The notes: generated from the letters alone by a model not told the origin. A DNA stretch of 5,017 nucleotides from Labilibaculum sp032125735 (GCA_032125735.1 JAQBBZ010000188.1:1-5017); one strand, 5' to 3'; shown: positions 1-4,644, counted from the stretch's first letter. Translations and numbers: made by a program.

Positions 1-856
1 TTACTCCTGGTTTACCAAAGCTTAAGGTAGCTGCATGTTCTCCTTTTACAAAAGAGCGACCGGCAGGTTCTACACCGTGCAATTTGCACTCATCATCATC
101 TAAAAAGGCAGAGAAAATACCCATTGCATTACTGCCACCACCTACGCAAGCCACAACGTTATCTGGAAGTTCTCCTGTCATTTCCTGAAATTGGTCTCTT
201 GCTTCAATTCCAATAACGCGCTGAAATTCACGAACCATCATCGGAAATGGGTGTGGGCCTACAACTGATCCAATGCAATAAATTGTATTAATAGGATCCT
301 CAAGATAAGCTGTAAAGGCAGAATCGACAGCTTCTTTTAATGTTTTTAGACCATGAGTAACAGGAACGATTGTTGCGCCTAATATTCTCATTTTAACAAC
401 ATTTGGGTGCTCTTTGGCCATATCAACCTCACCCATGTGAATTTCACATTCCAAACCGAAATAGGCTGCAGCAGTAGCTAGAGCAACACCATGTTGTCCA
501 GCTCCAGTTTCAGCAATCAGCTTTTTTTTGCCCATGTATTTGGCTAAAAGAGCCTCACCCATGCAATGATTAAGCTTATGTGCTCCTGTATGATTAAGAT
601 CTTCACGTTTGAGATAAATTCGACCGCCGTATTTGTTCGATAAACGATTGCAATAATAAACAGGAGTTGGGCGTCCTTGGAAATGTTTACGGACACTTCT
701 TAATTCTGAGATAAATTCGTGAGACTTGCTAATTGAATAGTAAGCATCGTTAATTTTCTTCATCTCTTCTTCTAAAACTTCAGGAATAAAACTTCCTCCG
801 TACTCTCCGAAATATCCTTTTTCGTTAGGATGGGATTTGAAATAGTTGGTTGACAT
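1..856 (-). CDS. trpB: Tryptophan synthase beta chain, N-terminal 285 codons (cut by left edge)
   Basis: This is a PLP enzyme that condenses indole with L-serine to give L-tryptophan in the cytoplasm, normally in an alpha2beta2 complex with TrpA. The reading frame is open from the ATG at 856 to the window edge. Visible family landmarks are YFGEYGG near residue 16, GRPTP near 61, YLKREDLNHTGAHK with the PLP lysine at 94, AETGAGQHG (117-123) with the catalytic glutamate at 116, GPHPFP near 200 and the PLP-phosphate loop GGGSN at 239-243. K94 and E116 keep the 22-residue spacing of E. coli K87/E109. About 110 C-terminal residues are missing off the edge. The usual DxxRQxxNV segment of the communication domain reads VDMAKEHPNV, so this copy is somewhat divergent. 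It is the first gene after a leader region and no trpA is visible, so it could be a second, stand-alone TrpB used in indole salvage; that is inference. The start is preceded by AT-rich sequence without a Shine-Dalgarno, usual in Bacteroidota. Confidence 0.95.
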   Translation of the reverse strand, partial: MSTNYFKSHPNEKGYFGEYGGSFIPEVLEEEMKKINDAYYSISKSHEFISELRSVRKHFQGRPTPVYYCNRLSNKYGGRIYLKREDLNHTGAHKLNHCMGEALLAKYMGKKKLIAETGAGQHGVALATAAAYFGLECEIHMGEVDMAKEHPNVVKMRILGATIVPVTHGLKTLKEAVDSAFTAYLEDPINTIYCIGSVVGPHPFPMMVREFQRVIGIEARDQFQEMTGELPDNVVACVGGGSNAMGIFSAFLDDDECKLHGVEPAGRSFVKGEHAATLSFGKPGV

Positions 857-919
857 TTTGATAAATATTTTGGTTATTGATAATACTATATATTTTAAAT
901 TACATGTGGTTTGTAGTTC

Positions 920-966
920 AAAATAAAATAACCGGATCCATAAAGAAGATCTCCAGAGTCCGGTTA
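920..966 (-). terminator. Terminator-like hairpin in the trpB leader (candidate attenuator)
   Basis: Read on the minus strand, TAACCGGA (966-959) pairs perfectly with TCCGGTTA (936-929) across a 22-nt loop. It is followed at once by a U-rich tail, TTTTATTTT (928-920). It ends about 63 nt before the trpB start codon and has no gene upstream on its strand. This suits premature termination of the trpB leader better than end-of-gene termination. The long loop makes it weaker than a classical terminator. A T-run also follows the hairpin on the plus strand, so the stem might work in both directions. Confidence 0.55.
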
Positions 967-970
967 CTAT

Positions 971-1073
971 TTTTGTCGCTTAATTTCTTTTCATCTCCAG
1001 CTGGGAATGCTATTGGAAAAGATTATAGATTACTCGCACCCCAATAAGAAATTGCCAAAATCAAGCGACAAAA
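971..1073 (-). ncRNA. Structured trpB leader RNA, long bulged stem
   Basis: On the minus strand an 11-nt arm, TTTTGTCGCTT (1073-1063), pairs perfectly with AAGCGACAAAA (981-971). After a 9-nt one-sided bulge (1062-1054), AATTTCTT (1053-1046) pairs with AAGAAATT (989-982). ATTGG (1045-1041) then pairs with CCAAT (1016-1012), leaving a 22-nt segment on one side that contains the palindrome CCAGCTGG (997-1004). This 24-bp nested arrangement over 103 nt is far beyond what a random spacer gives. It starts just after a -7 box and ends just before the terminator-like hairpin, which fits a cis-regulatory leader of trpB. I do not recognise a named riboswitch or T-box. No run of tandem Trp codons is visible: the best candidate leader peptide, a TTG-started frame from about 1063 ending LAISYWGASNL, has a single Trp codon. 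Confidence 0.55.
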
Positions 1074-1074
1074 G

Positions 1075-1082
1075 CAAAGATA
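1075..1082 (-). promoter_or_regulatory. -7 box for the trpB leader transcript
   Basis: On the minus strand the sequence reads TATCTTTG, an exact match to the Bacteroidota primary-sigma -7 consensus TAnnTTTG. It would start a transcript near 1068-1071, at the outer arm of the leader stem. No convincing TTTG -33 element is seen at the usual distance, so the assignment rests on the -7 match and its position. Confidence 0.5.
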
Positions 1083-1157
1083 GAAAAATTAGTTTATTTG
1101 ACTATTACTCGATCTGTTCAAATTCATTCCATTTTCTAAATTGAGCTTACCGCATAA

Positions 1158-1186
1158 TTTACATTGCTATTGGCTTAGGATATTTG
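1158..1186 (+). promoter_or_regulatory. Weak candidate promoter for the dehydrogenase gene
   Basis: GATATTTG at 1179-1186 matches seven of eight positions of the TAnnTTTG -7 consensus. TTTA at 1158-1161 is a poor -33 candidate, 17 bp upstream. It is about 50 bp from the start codon, a sensible distance, but the match is imperfect and nothing else supports it. The rest of 1083-1225 shows no other recognisable structure. Confidence 0.25.
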
Positions 1187-1227
1187 TAAATTGTGTAGAA
1201 TCAATTCAAATAAGTTAAACCAAAAAT

Positions 1228-1232
1228 GGAGG
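1228..1232 (+). promoter_or_regulatory. Shine-Dalgarno GGAGG that fixes the dehydrogenase start
   Basis: GGAGG lies five bases before the ATG at 1238. A second in-frame ATG exists at 1226, but it overlaps this site and has only A-rich sequence before it. The ribosome-binding site therefore favours 1238 and a protein four residues shorter than the longest frame. Confidence 0.7.
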
Positions 1233-1237
1233 TTGTG

Positions 1238-2002
1238 ATGAATGAAATCAAAGTGTCCCCTAAAGACCGGGTAGCTTTTGTAAGTGGAGCTAATAGAGGA
1301 ATTGGTAGAGCAATAACTATTGAACTGCTTGAAAAAGGGGCGAAAAAAGTATATGCAGGAGTGAGAAATTTAAAATCTATGGATGATCTTAAACCCGAAT
1401 ATGGGAGTCGTTTAGTACCTATACTTTTGGATTTAAGAGATGACCGATCAATTATTAAGGCTACAAAATTAACCAAGGATGTGGAGATATTAATTAATAA
1501 CGCTGGTGTATATGACGCCGGAGGATTCTGCTCTGATGAAACCTTAGACAGTATGGCGGTAAATTTTGAGGTAAATGTTTGGGGATTGGTGAAATTAACC
1601 GTTTCATTAATAGATCGATTAAAACAGAGAGAAATTGCGGCCATTGTAAATATTTCTTCTGTACTAGGTTTAGCTAGCATGCCAATTGCCGGAGCATATT
1701 CTGCATCGAAAGCAGCTGTTCATAGTATTACTCAAGGTTTGCGAGGCGAACTATTTACGAATAATATTCTTGTGATGGGAGTTTATCCGGGACCTATCGA
1801 TACTGAGATGTCAAAAGATTTGGATATGGAAAAGGATTCACCTATAAATGTGGCCAGAGAAATTGTACAAGGCCTAATTGAAGGCAAAGAATATGTATTC
1901 CCAGATGTTATGTCGAAACAAGTAGGGGAGTTGTATTTGACTGAACCAATAACTGTTGAAAAACAATTTGCTCATTTTGTTTCTGAAGAGGAAGAAGCAT
2001 AA
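1238..2002 (+). CDS. Classical short-chain dehydrogenase/reductase, probably NADPH-dependent
   Basis: This is a 254-residue Rossmann-fold oxidoreductase, the normal length for classical SDR enzymes, expected to be cytosolic. Numbered from the ATG at 1238, it has the cofactor-binding glycine motif SGANRGIG (16-23), NNAG (87-90) and a full catalytic tetrad: Asn113, Ser141, Tyr154 and Lys158 (YSASK). PGPIDTEM (184-191) follows the active site. Arg20 inside the glycine motif and Arg43 after the second beta strand favour NADPH over NADH. The C-terminus is acidic (SEEEEA). There is no signal peptide or membrane segment. The substrate cannot be deduced from sequence or from the divergent neighbour trpB. 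The gene looks monocistronic, with a Shine-Dalgarno in front and a terminator 26 bp after its stop. An extended start at 1226 is possible but less likely. Confidence 0.93.
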   Translation: MNEIKVSPKDRVAFVSGANRGIGRAITIELLEKGAKKVYAGVRNLKSMDDLKPEYGSRLVPILLDLRDDRSIIKATKLTKDVEILINNAGVYDAGGFCSDETLDSMAVNFEVNVWGLVKLTVSLIDRLKQREIAAIVNISSVLGLASMPIAGAYSASKAAVHSITQGLRGELFTNNILVMGVYPGPIDTEMSKDLDMEKDSPINVAREIVQGLIEGKEYVFPDVMSKQVGELYLTEPITVEKQFAHFVSEEEEA

Positions 2003-2028
2003 AATTTGTAAAATATTTAATAATTTAC

Positions 2029-2054
2029 AGAGGCTGTTAAGGCCTCTTTTTTTT
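2029..2054 (+). terminator. Rho-independent terminator of the dehydrogenase gene
   Basis: AGAGGC (2029-2034) pairs with GCCTCT (2042-2047) across a 7-nt loop and runs directly into eight T residues (2047-2054). It lies 26 bp past the dehydrogenase stop codon and separates that gene from the operon starting at 2136. Confidence 0.88.
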
Positions 2055-2087
2055 GCTGTAAAACGCAGTAATTATTGGAGATGTAAA

Positions 2088-2119
2088 TTTGTGAAATGAG
2101 AATATTCTCATTATATTTG
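2088..2119 (+). promoter_or_regulatory. Bacteroidota-type promoter of the DUF134/NifX operon
   Basis: TTTG at 2088-2091 (-33) and TATATTTG at 2112-2119 (-7) are both perfect consensus matches, separated by 20 bp, the usual distance. Transcription would begin near 2123-2126, giving a leader of only about 10 nt before the ATG at 2136. This is the best promoter in the window. Confidence 0.78.
2095..2112 (+). promoter_or_regulatory. 18-bp perfect palindrome, operator in the operon promoter
   Basis: AATGAGAATATTCTCATT is perfectly self-complementary over 18 bp. It fills the space between the -33 and -7 boxes, sharing one base with the -7 box. A dimeric protein bound here should block RNA polymerase, so repression is the natural reading. 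The core TGAGAATATTCTCA resembles Fur-family sites (TGATAAT-n-ATTATCA) but lacks the central base and differs in sequence. The DUF134 protein encoded first in the operon is an equally plausible ligand. Confidence 0.7.
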
Positions 2120-2135
2120 TAGAAAATAAATCCCT

Positions 2136-2540
2136 ATGCCAAGAAGAATTAGATTGCGTAAAGTTGTAGAACCACCAAGATTTAAAGGATATAGACCTTT
2201 TGGTGTGAATTCTAAAAGTCGGGAATCTGTTGATTTGCTATATGAAGAATATGAAGCTTTAAAATTAGCTGATTACGATTTGCTAAAGCATGATGAAGCA
2301 GCTCTGTTAATGGGTGTTTCAAGGCCAACTTTTGCAAGAATCTACGAAAGTGCAAGAAGAAAGATTGCTATGGCATTGGTTGAAGCAAAGGAAATAAAAA
2401 CTGTTTTTGGGAACGCAATTATGGATAAAGATTGGTATTTGTGTTCAAAATGCAATGCAAGGTTCAATATTCCAGACACAATGGATAAAGGAACTTGTCC
2501 GGCTTGTAATTCGAAACAAATCGAATTACTAAATAAATAA
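2136..2540 (+). CDS. DUF134 (UPF0251) family DNA-binding protein with C-terminal zinc ribbon
   Basis: This 134-residue protein is the probable transcriptional regulator of its own operon. The N-terminus MPRRIRLRKV and the segment EEYEALKLADYD (37-48) are typical of DUF134. A helix-turn-helix resembling sigma factor region 4 spans about 52-78 (DEAALLMGVSRPTFARIYESARRK). The C-terminal part adds a zinc ribbon, with CSKC at 103-106 and CPAC at 121-124, the four likely metal ligands. This two-domain form is known in the family. The next gene starts 4 bp after the stop, showing tight operon coupling. Family members often sit beside NifX-like and DUF5320 genes, as here. Binding to the promoter palindrome at 2095 is an inference. 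The target genes and any metal or cluster signal are unknown. Confidence 0.9.
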   Translation: MPRRIRLRKVVEPPRFKGYRPFGVNSKSRESVDLLYEEYEALKLADYDLLKHDEAALLMGVSRPTFARIYESARRKIAMALVEAKEIKTVFGNAIMDKDWYLCSKCNARFNIPDTMDKGTCPACNSKQIELLNK

Positions 2541-2544
2541 AAAT

Positions 2545-2862
2545 ATGAAGACAATTATTACATCAACAGGAAATCAATTGAATTCCATTTTTGATTTACG
2601 GTTTGGAAGAGCGAGTTGGTTTTGTTTGTATGATGATCAAACAGGTGAAATTAGTTTTATCGAGAATGAAAATATCAACTCGCCAAGTGCAGCAGGAACT
2701 AAAACTGTGGAAAAGGTAGTTGAACTTGGAGTTCAAAAAGTGATTTCGGGTGATTTTGGGCCTAAGGCAAAAGAATTGCTTGAAAAGTTTAATATTCAAA
2801 TGGTATTGTTGCAAGATGATAATAACACGGTGCAACGCATTATAGATCAATTGAAATCTTAA
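2545..2862 (+). CDS. NifX/NifB-C-terminal family protein (dinitrogenase iron-molybdenum cofactor-binding fold)
   Basis: This is a 105-residue single-domain protein of the NifX/NafY/NifB-C family, whose members bind iron-molybdenum or related metal clusters. Visible family features are an early beta strand (TIITSTGN, 3-10), the signature DLRFGRASWF (17-26), a segment ending SPSAAGTKTVEKVVELGVQKVI (47-68) and the loop GDFGPKAKELL (69-79). It lacks the radical-SAM domain of NifB, and no nif structural genes are in view. It more likely belongs to the widespread group of stand-alone relatives in anaerobes, with a general cluster-handling role. It has no cysteine apart from Cys27, so any metal binding would use other residues. 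It lies 4 bp after the DUF134 gene and 10 bp before the next. Confidence 0.9.
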   Translation: MKTIITSTGNQLNSIFDLRFGRASWFCLYDDQTGEISFIENENINSPSAAGTKTVEKVVELGVQKVISGDFGPKAKELLEKFNIQMVLLQDDNNTVQRIIDQLKS

Positions 2863-2872
2863 TCAAATTATT

Positions 2873-3058
2873 ATGCCACACTTAGATGGAAAAGGACCCG
2901 AAGGAGAAGGTTCAAAATCGGGAAGAGGACTAGGGCAATGTTCTAGTGCAGATCAAAACACTTTAATCGAGAAGTTAGGGAAAGGTTTGGGTTTGAAACG
3001 TAAAAGTGGTTGTGGTAAAGGACAAGGGAAAAGATTGAAAAGTGGTAAATCAATTTAA
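2873..3058 (+). CDS. Small glycine-rich DUF5320-like protein, copy 1
   Basis: This 61-residue basic protein starts MPHLDGKGPEGEG and continues SGRGLGQC (16-23). That matches the DUF5320 pattern GPxGxGxxTGRGxGxC found near NifX-like and Mrp/MinD-type genes in anaerobes. It has a cysteine in the signature (23) and another at 47 (SGCGKGQGK). The tail is lysine- and glycine-rich and probably disordered. The function is unknown; a role in metal-cluster assembly or as a small partner of the NifX-like protein is inferred only from gene neighbourhood. It starts 10 bp after the NifX-like stop and is clearly a paralogue of the next gene. Confidence 0.8.
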   Translation: MPHLDGKGPEGEGSKSGRGLGQCSSADQNTLIEKLGKGLGLKRKSGCGKGQGKRLKSGKSI

Positions 3059-3060
3059 AA

Positions 3061-3067
3061 AAGGAGG
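3061..3067 (+). promoter_or_regulatory. Strong Shine-Dalgarno AAGGAGG before the second DUF5320 gene
   Basis: AAGGAGG sits five bases before the ATG at 3073, optimal spacing and a full anti-Shine-Dalgarno match. The other operon genes lack such a site, as is normal in Bacteroidota, so the last gene may be translated at a higher rate. Confidence 0.75.
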
Positions 3068-3072
3068 TTAAA

Positions 3073-3270
3073 ATGCCTGGATTAGATCGAAGAGGTCCGG
3101 AGGGTAAAGGTGCCCGCACTGGACGGGGAATGGGACGATGTAACAGTAATAATAAGATTGATCCTGAAAAGGAAATTCAAAGTGAAACTGCCGAAAGAGG
3201 TAGGCGAAAAGGATTTGGCTTTGGGCAAGGGAGAAGACAAAGACTTCGTCGAGGGAGAATGAATGATTAA
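3073..3270 (+). CDS. Small arginine/glycine-rich DUF5320-like protein, copy 2
   Basis: This 65-residue protein begins MPGLDRRGPEGKG with TGRGMGRC at 16-23, a better fit to the DUF5320 consensus than its upstream paralogue. A charged middle (about 30-42) leads to a glycine/arginine/phenylalanine-rich tail, GFGFGQGRRQRLRRGR (47-62). It has a single cysteine, in the signature. The tail is strongly basic and could contact nucleic acid or an acidic partner. Identity with copy 1 is concentrated in the first 23 residues and in a short GxGxGQG-like element near the end, so the two arose by tandem duplication and then diverged. It is the last gene of the operon. Confidence 0.82.
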   Translation: MPGLDRRGPEGKGARTGRGMGRCNSNNKIDPEKEIQSETAERGRRKGFGFGQGRRQRLRRGRMND

Positions 3271-3311
3271 ATATCTATTTCCGGTTTCATGAAAATATCG
3301 TGATTAGTAAG

Positions 3312-3368
3312 AAACACAAGGCTCTTACACTTGTAAATCTTCAAGAATTATGGTCGGATCTTGTGTTT
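3312..3368 (+). terminator. Possible end-of-operon hairpin
   Basis: AAACACAAG (3312-3320) pairs perfectly with CTTGTGTTT (3360-3368), followed by only a short T-rich stretch. The 39-nt loop contains little extra pairing. A run of seven T residues follows at 3386-3392 without an adjacent stem. This is the only terminator candidate after the DUF5320 genes, and it is weak. Confidence 0.3.
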
Positions 3369-3405
3369 TGATACTATGCTGATGGATTTTTTTGTGCAAA
3401 ATATA

Positions 3406-3420
3406 CCATATCTGATATGG
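3406..3420. repeat. Interrupted palindrome CCATATC-T-GATATGG
   Basis: Seven complementary base pairs surround a single central T. A one-base loop is too tight for an RNA hairpin, so a protein-binding site or a repeat remnant is more likely. The outer CCATAT/ATATGG resembles the CCATATGG that closes the hairpin units of the array starting at 3491. Confidence 0.45.
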
Positions 3421-3437
3421 AAATATAAATAACACAT

Positions 3438-3459
3438 ACCAATAGTATTCACTATTGGT
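3438..3459. repeat. 9-bp inverted repeat with 4-nt loop
   Basis: ACCAATAGT (3438-3446) and ACTATTGGT (3451-3459) are perfect complements around ATTC. No T-run follows directly (TAGGATTAG), so it is not an ordinary terminator. It lies about 30 bp before the first hairpin unit and may mark the edge of the array or act as an operator. Confidence 0.5.
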
Positions 3460-3490
3460 TAGGATTAGTTTAACTTTTTGAAAATATACT

Positions 3491-3880
3491 TATATGAAAC
3501 GTCCATGCCAAAGTGATTTTGACACACAGAGAGATGATTATCATAGCATGTAAGTTCCATATGGCAACTAAAAAAACAAATTATAATCATATGAAACGTC
3601 CATGACAAGGATATTTTGACACACAGGGGGATGATTATTCCTGCATGGTAAGTTCCATATGGCAAAAACTTAAAATTATAAACATATGAAACGTCCATGA
3701 CAAGGATATTTTGACACACAGGGGGATGATTATTCCAGCATGGTAAGTTACATATGGCAAAAACTTAAAATTATAAACATATGAAACGTCCATGCCAAAG
3801 TGATTTTGACACACAGGGAGATGATTATTCCAGCATGGTAAGTTACATATGACAAATCAAAAACAAATTATAAACATATG
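3491..3880 (+). repeat. Array of four 73-74 bp imperfect hairpin units at 95-97 bp pitch
   Basis: Four units lie at 3491-3563, 3588-3661, 3683-3756 and 3778-3851, separated by AT-rich spacers of 21-24 bp. Units 2-4 begin CATATGAAACGTCCATG (unit 1 lacks the first C) and end CATGGTAAGTTACATATG or a close variant. These arms are imperfect inverted repeats, about 14 of 17 positions pairable, around a loop of about 38 nt with a conserved TTTTGACACACAG core. Units 1 and 4 share one loop type (CCAAAGTG), and units 2 and 3 another (ACAAGGATA). Unit 1 lacks one G in its 3' arm. A fifth CATATGAAA at 3875-3883 is the start region of the next gene. The structure resembles intergenic palindromic repeat arrays; no transposase is nearby and I do not recognise the family. 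Confidence 0.85.
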
Positions 3881-4072
3881 AAAGATATACAATCACCCTG
3901 CATTAGCATTTGCCGACAAGACAGCAACGGCGTATGCTTTGGATGCAGAAGAACAACAGAAGAAATTGGAAACTGGTCGCTTTACACCAACCCCGAAAAA
4001 GAAGCTGTAATTAAAAAAGCTGCCGACCGACGAAATGCACCCGATACCGCAACAGGAACTTTTTTCAGATAA
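3878..4072 (+). CDS. Small cysteine-rich DUF1289 family protein
   Basis: This 64-residue protein has the DUF1289 signature SPCISICRQDSNGVCFGC near its start, with cysteines at 8, 12, 20 and 23 (Cx3C and Cx2C). It continues with the typical RTTEEIGNWS (24-33). The four cysteines are well placed to bind a zinc ion or an iron-sulphur cluster; which one is not known. The family is widespread in bacteria, is usually 55-75 residues long, and has no firmly established function. The residues after 33 are charged and less conserved. The ATG coincides with the last CATATG of the hairpin array, so the repeats form the upstream region of this gene. Its base composition is visibly richer in G+C than that of the operon at 2136-3270. 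No strong promoter was found outside the array. Confidence 0.82.
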   Translation: MKDIQSPCISICRQDSNGVCFGCRRTTEEIGNWSLYTNPEKEAVIKKAADRRNAPDTATGTFFR

Positions 4073-4131
4073 AAACATTGAACTCCAAACCGGTAAACCG
4101 ACTGAAAGCCACGCGTAGGGCGACCTCTTAC

Positions 4132-4406
4132 CTGTAAGGAGCCTGTTTTTCCTGTAAGGAATACCAAAATAGCTGTAAGGCGGGCATTTTACCTGTAAGG
4201 AATACCAAAATAACTGTAAGGCGTATATTTTACCTGTAAGGAATACCAAAATAACTGTAAGGCGTATATTTTACCTGTAAGGTGTAACAAAACACATGGA
4301 AGAGGTATTCTTTAGCTGTAAGAACATGTTTTTCATGTGTAAGGGGTTCAATTCCACTGTAAGCAATATCCATCTACCTGTAAGCTATATTCTTAATGCC
4401 GTAAGG
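4132..4406 (+). repeat. Phased heptamer array, CTGTAAG every 20/21 bp
   Basis: CTGTAAG or a close variant begins at 4132, 4152, 4173, 4193, 4214, 4234, 4255, 4275, 4296 (ATGGAAG), 4316, 4337 (GTGTAAG), 4357, 4378 and 4399 (CCGTAAG). The steps alternate 20 and 21 bp almost without exception, averaging 20.5 bp, about two turns of B-DNA. Spacers of 13-14 bp mostly differ, although three tandem 41-bp dimers (4159-4199, 4200-4240, 4241-4281) are nearly identical, the last two exactly so. A possible degenerate member lies 41 bp before the first, at 4091. The period is not a multiple of three and stop codons are frequent, so it is not coding. It lacks the long identical repeats of a CRISPR. Confidence 0.88.
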
Positions 4407-4467
4407 AATATGAATTCAAGCAATTTGAATCGATTTTATTTACTTACTACATACAACTAAATAACAA

Positions 4468-4505
4468 AACCATTCCGGGCTTAGGCTCGGGATGGTTCTT
4501 TTTTT
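4468..4505 (+). terminator. Strong rho-independent terminator
   Basis: A 13-bp stem joins AACCATTCCGGGC (4468-4480) and GCTCGGGATGGTT (4485-4497), with two G-U pairs and the tetraloop TTAG, then TTCTTTTTTT-like tail sequence. This is the strongest terminator in the window. It lies 395 bp after the DUF1289 stop and 62 bp after the last heptamer, so it probably ends a transcript that includes the heptamer array. Confidence 0.92.
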
Positions 4506-4565
4506 ACAAACACCCCATAAAAGCAGTAAAAGACTCTGGATTTAACAAAATTTGATCTTTTAAGA

Positions 4566-4604
4566 AAACCACGTGTGGTTTCGAGTAAAACCACAGCAGG
4601 TTTT
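4566..4604 (+). repeat. Two adjacent small hairpins sharing an AAACCAC motif
   Basis: AAACCAC-GT-GTGGTTT (4566-4581) is a 7-bp inverted repeat. Five bases later, AAAACC (4587-4592) and GGTTTT (4599-4604) form a 6-bp stem with a 6-nt loop. The AAAACCAC sequence occurs in both, suggesting a duplicated half-site. TTTT at the end of the second stem is short for a terminator. No neighbouring gene explains them. Confidence 0.4.
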
Positions 4605-4644
4605 TATAAAAACAAGTATTGTCTGGAATTGCAGCAAAGAGTTT

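Noticed and set aside
381..392. AATATTCTCATT inside trpB, identical to 12 bases of the operator palindrome
   Set aside because: It lies within coding sequence for conserved residues and lacks the other half of the palindrome, so it is probably chance.
971..1073. T-box riboswitch before trpB
   Set aside because: No conserved T-box sequence or AG-bulge stem is visible, and T-boxes are not typical of this phylum.
3465..3719. 84-codon minus-strand frame across the hairpin array
   Set aside because: It is a readthrough of the repeat units in reverse; its internal repetition mirrors the DNA repeat and it matches no family.
3491..3880. Integron attC sites
   Set aside because: The units are palindromic and about the right size, but the GTTRRRY/RYYYAAC core sites are absent and there are no cassette genes between them.
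3893..4249. 118-codon minus-strand frame across the DUF1289 gene and heptamer array
   Set aside because: It is antisense to a gene with a clear DUF1289 cysteine motif, and its N-terminal part simply translates the heptamer repeats.
4132..4406. CRISPR array
   Set aside because: The conserved part is only seven bases with 13-14 bp spacers, far below CRISPR repeat and spacer sizes, and no cas gene is present.
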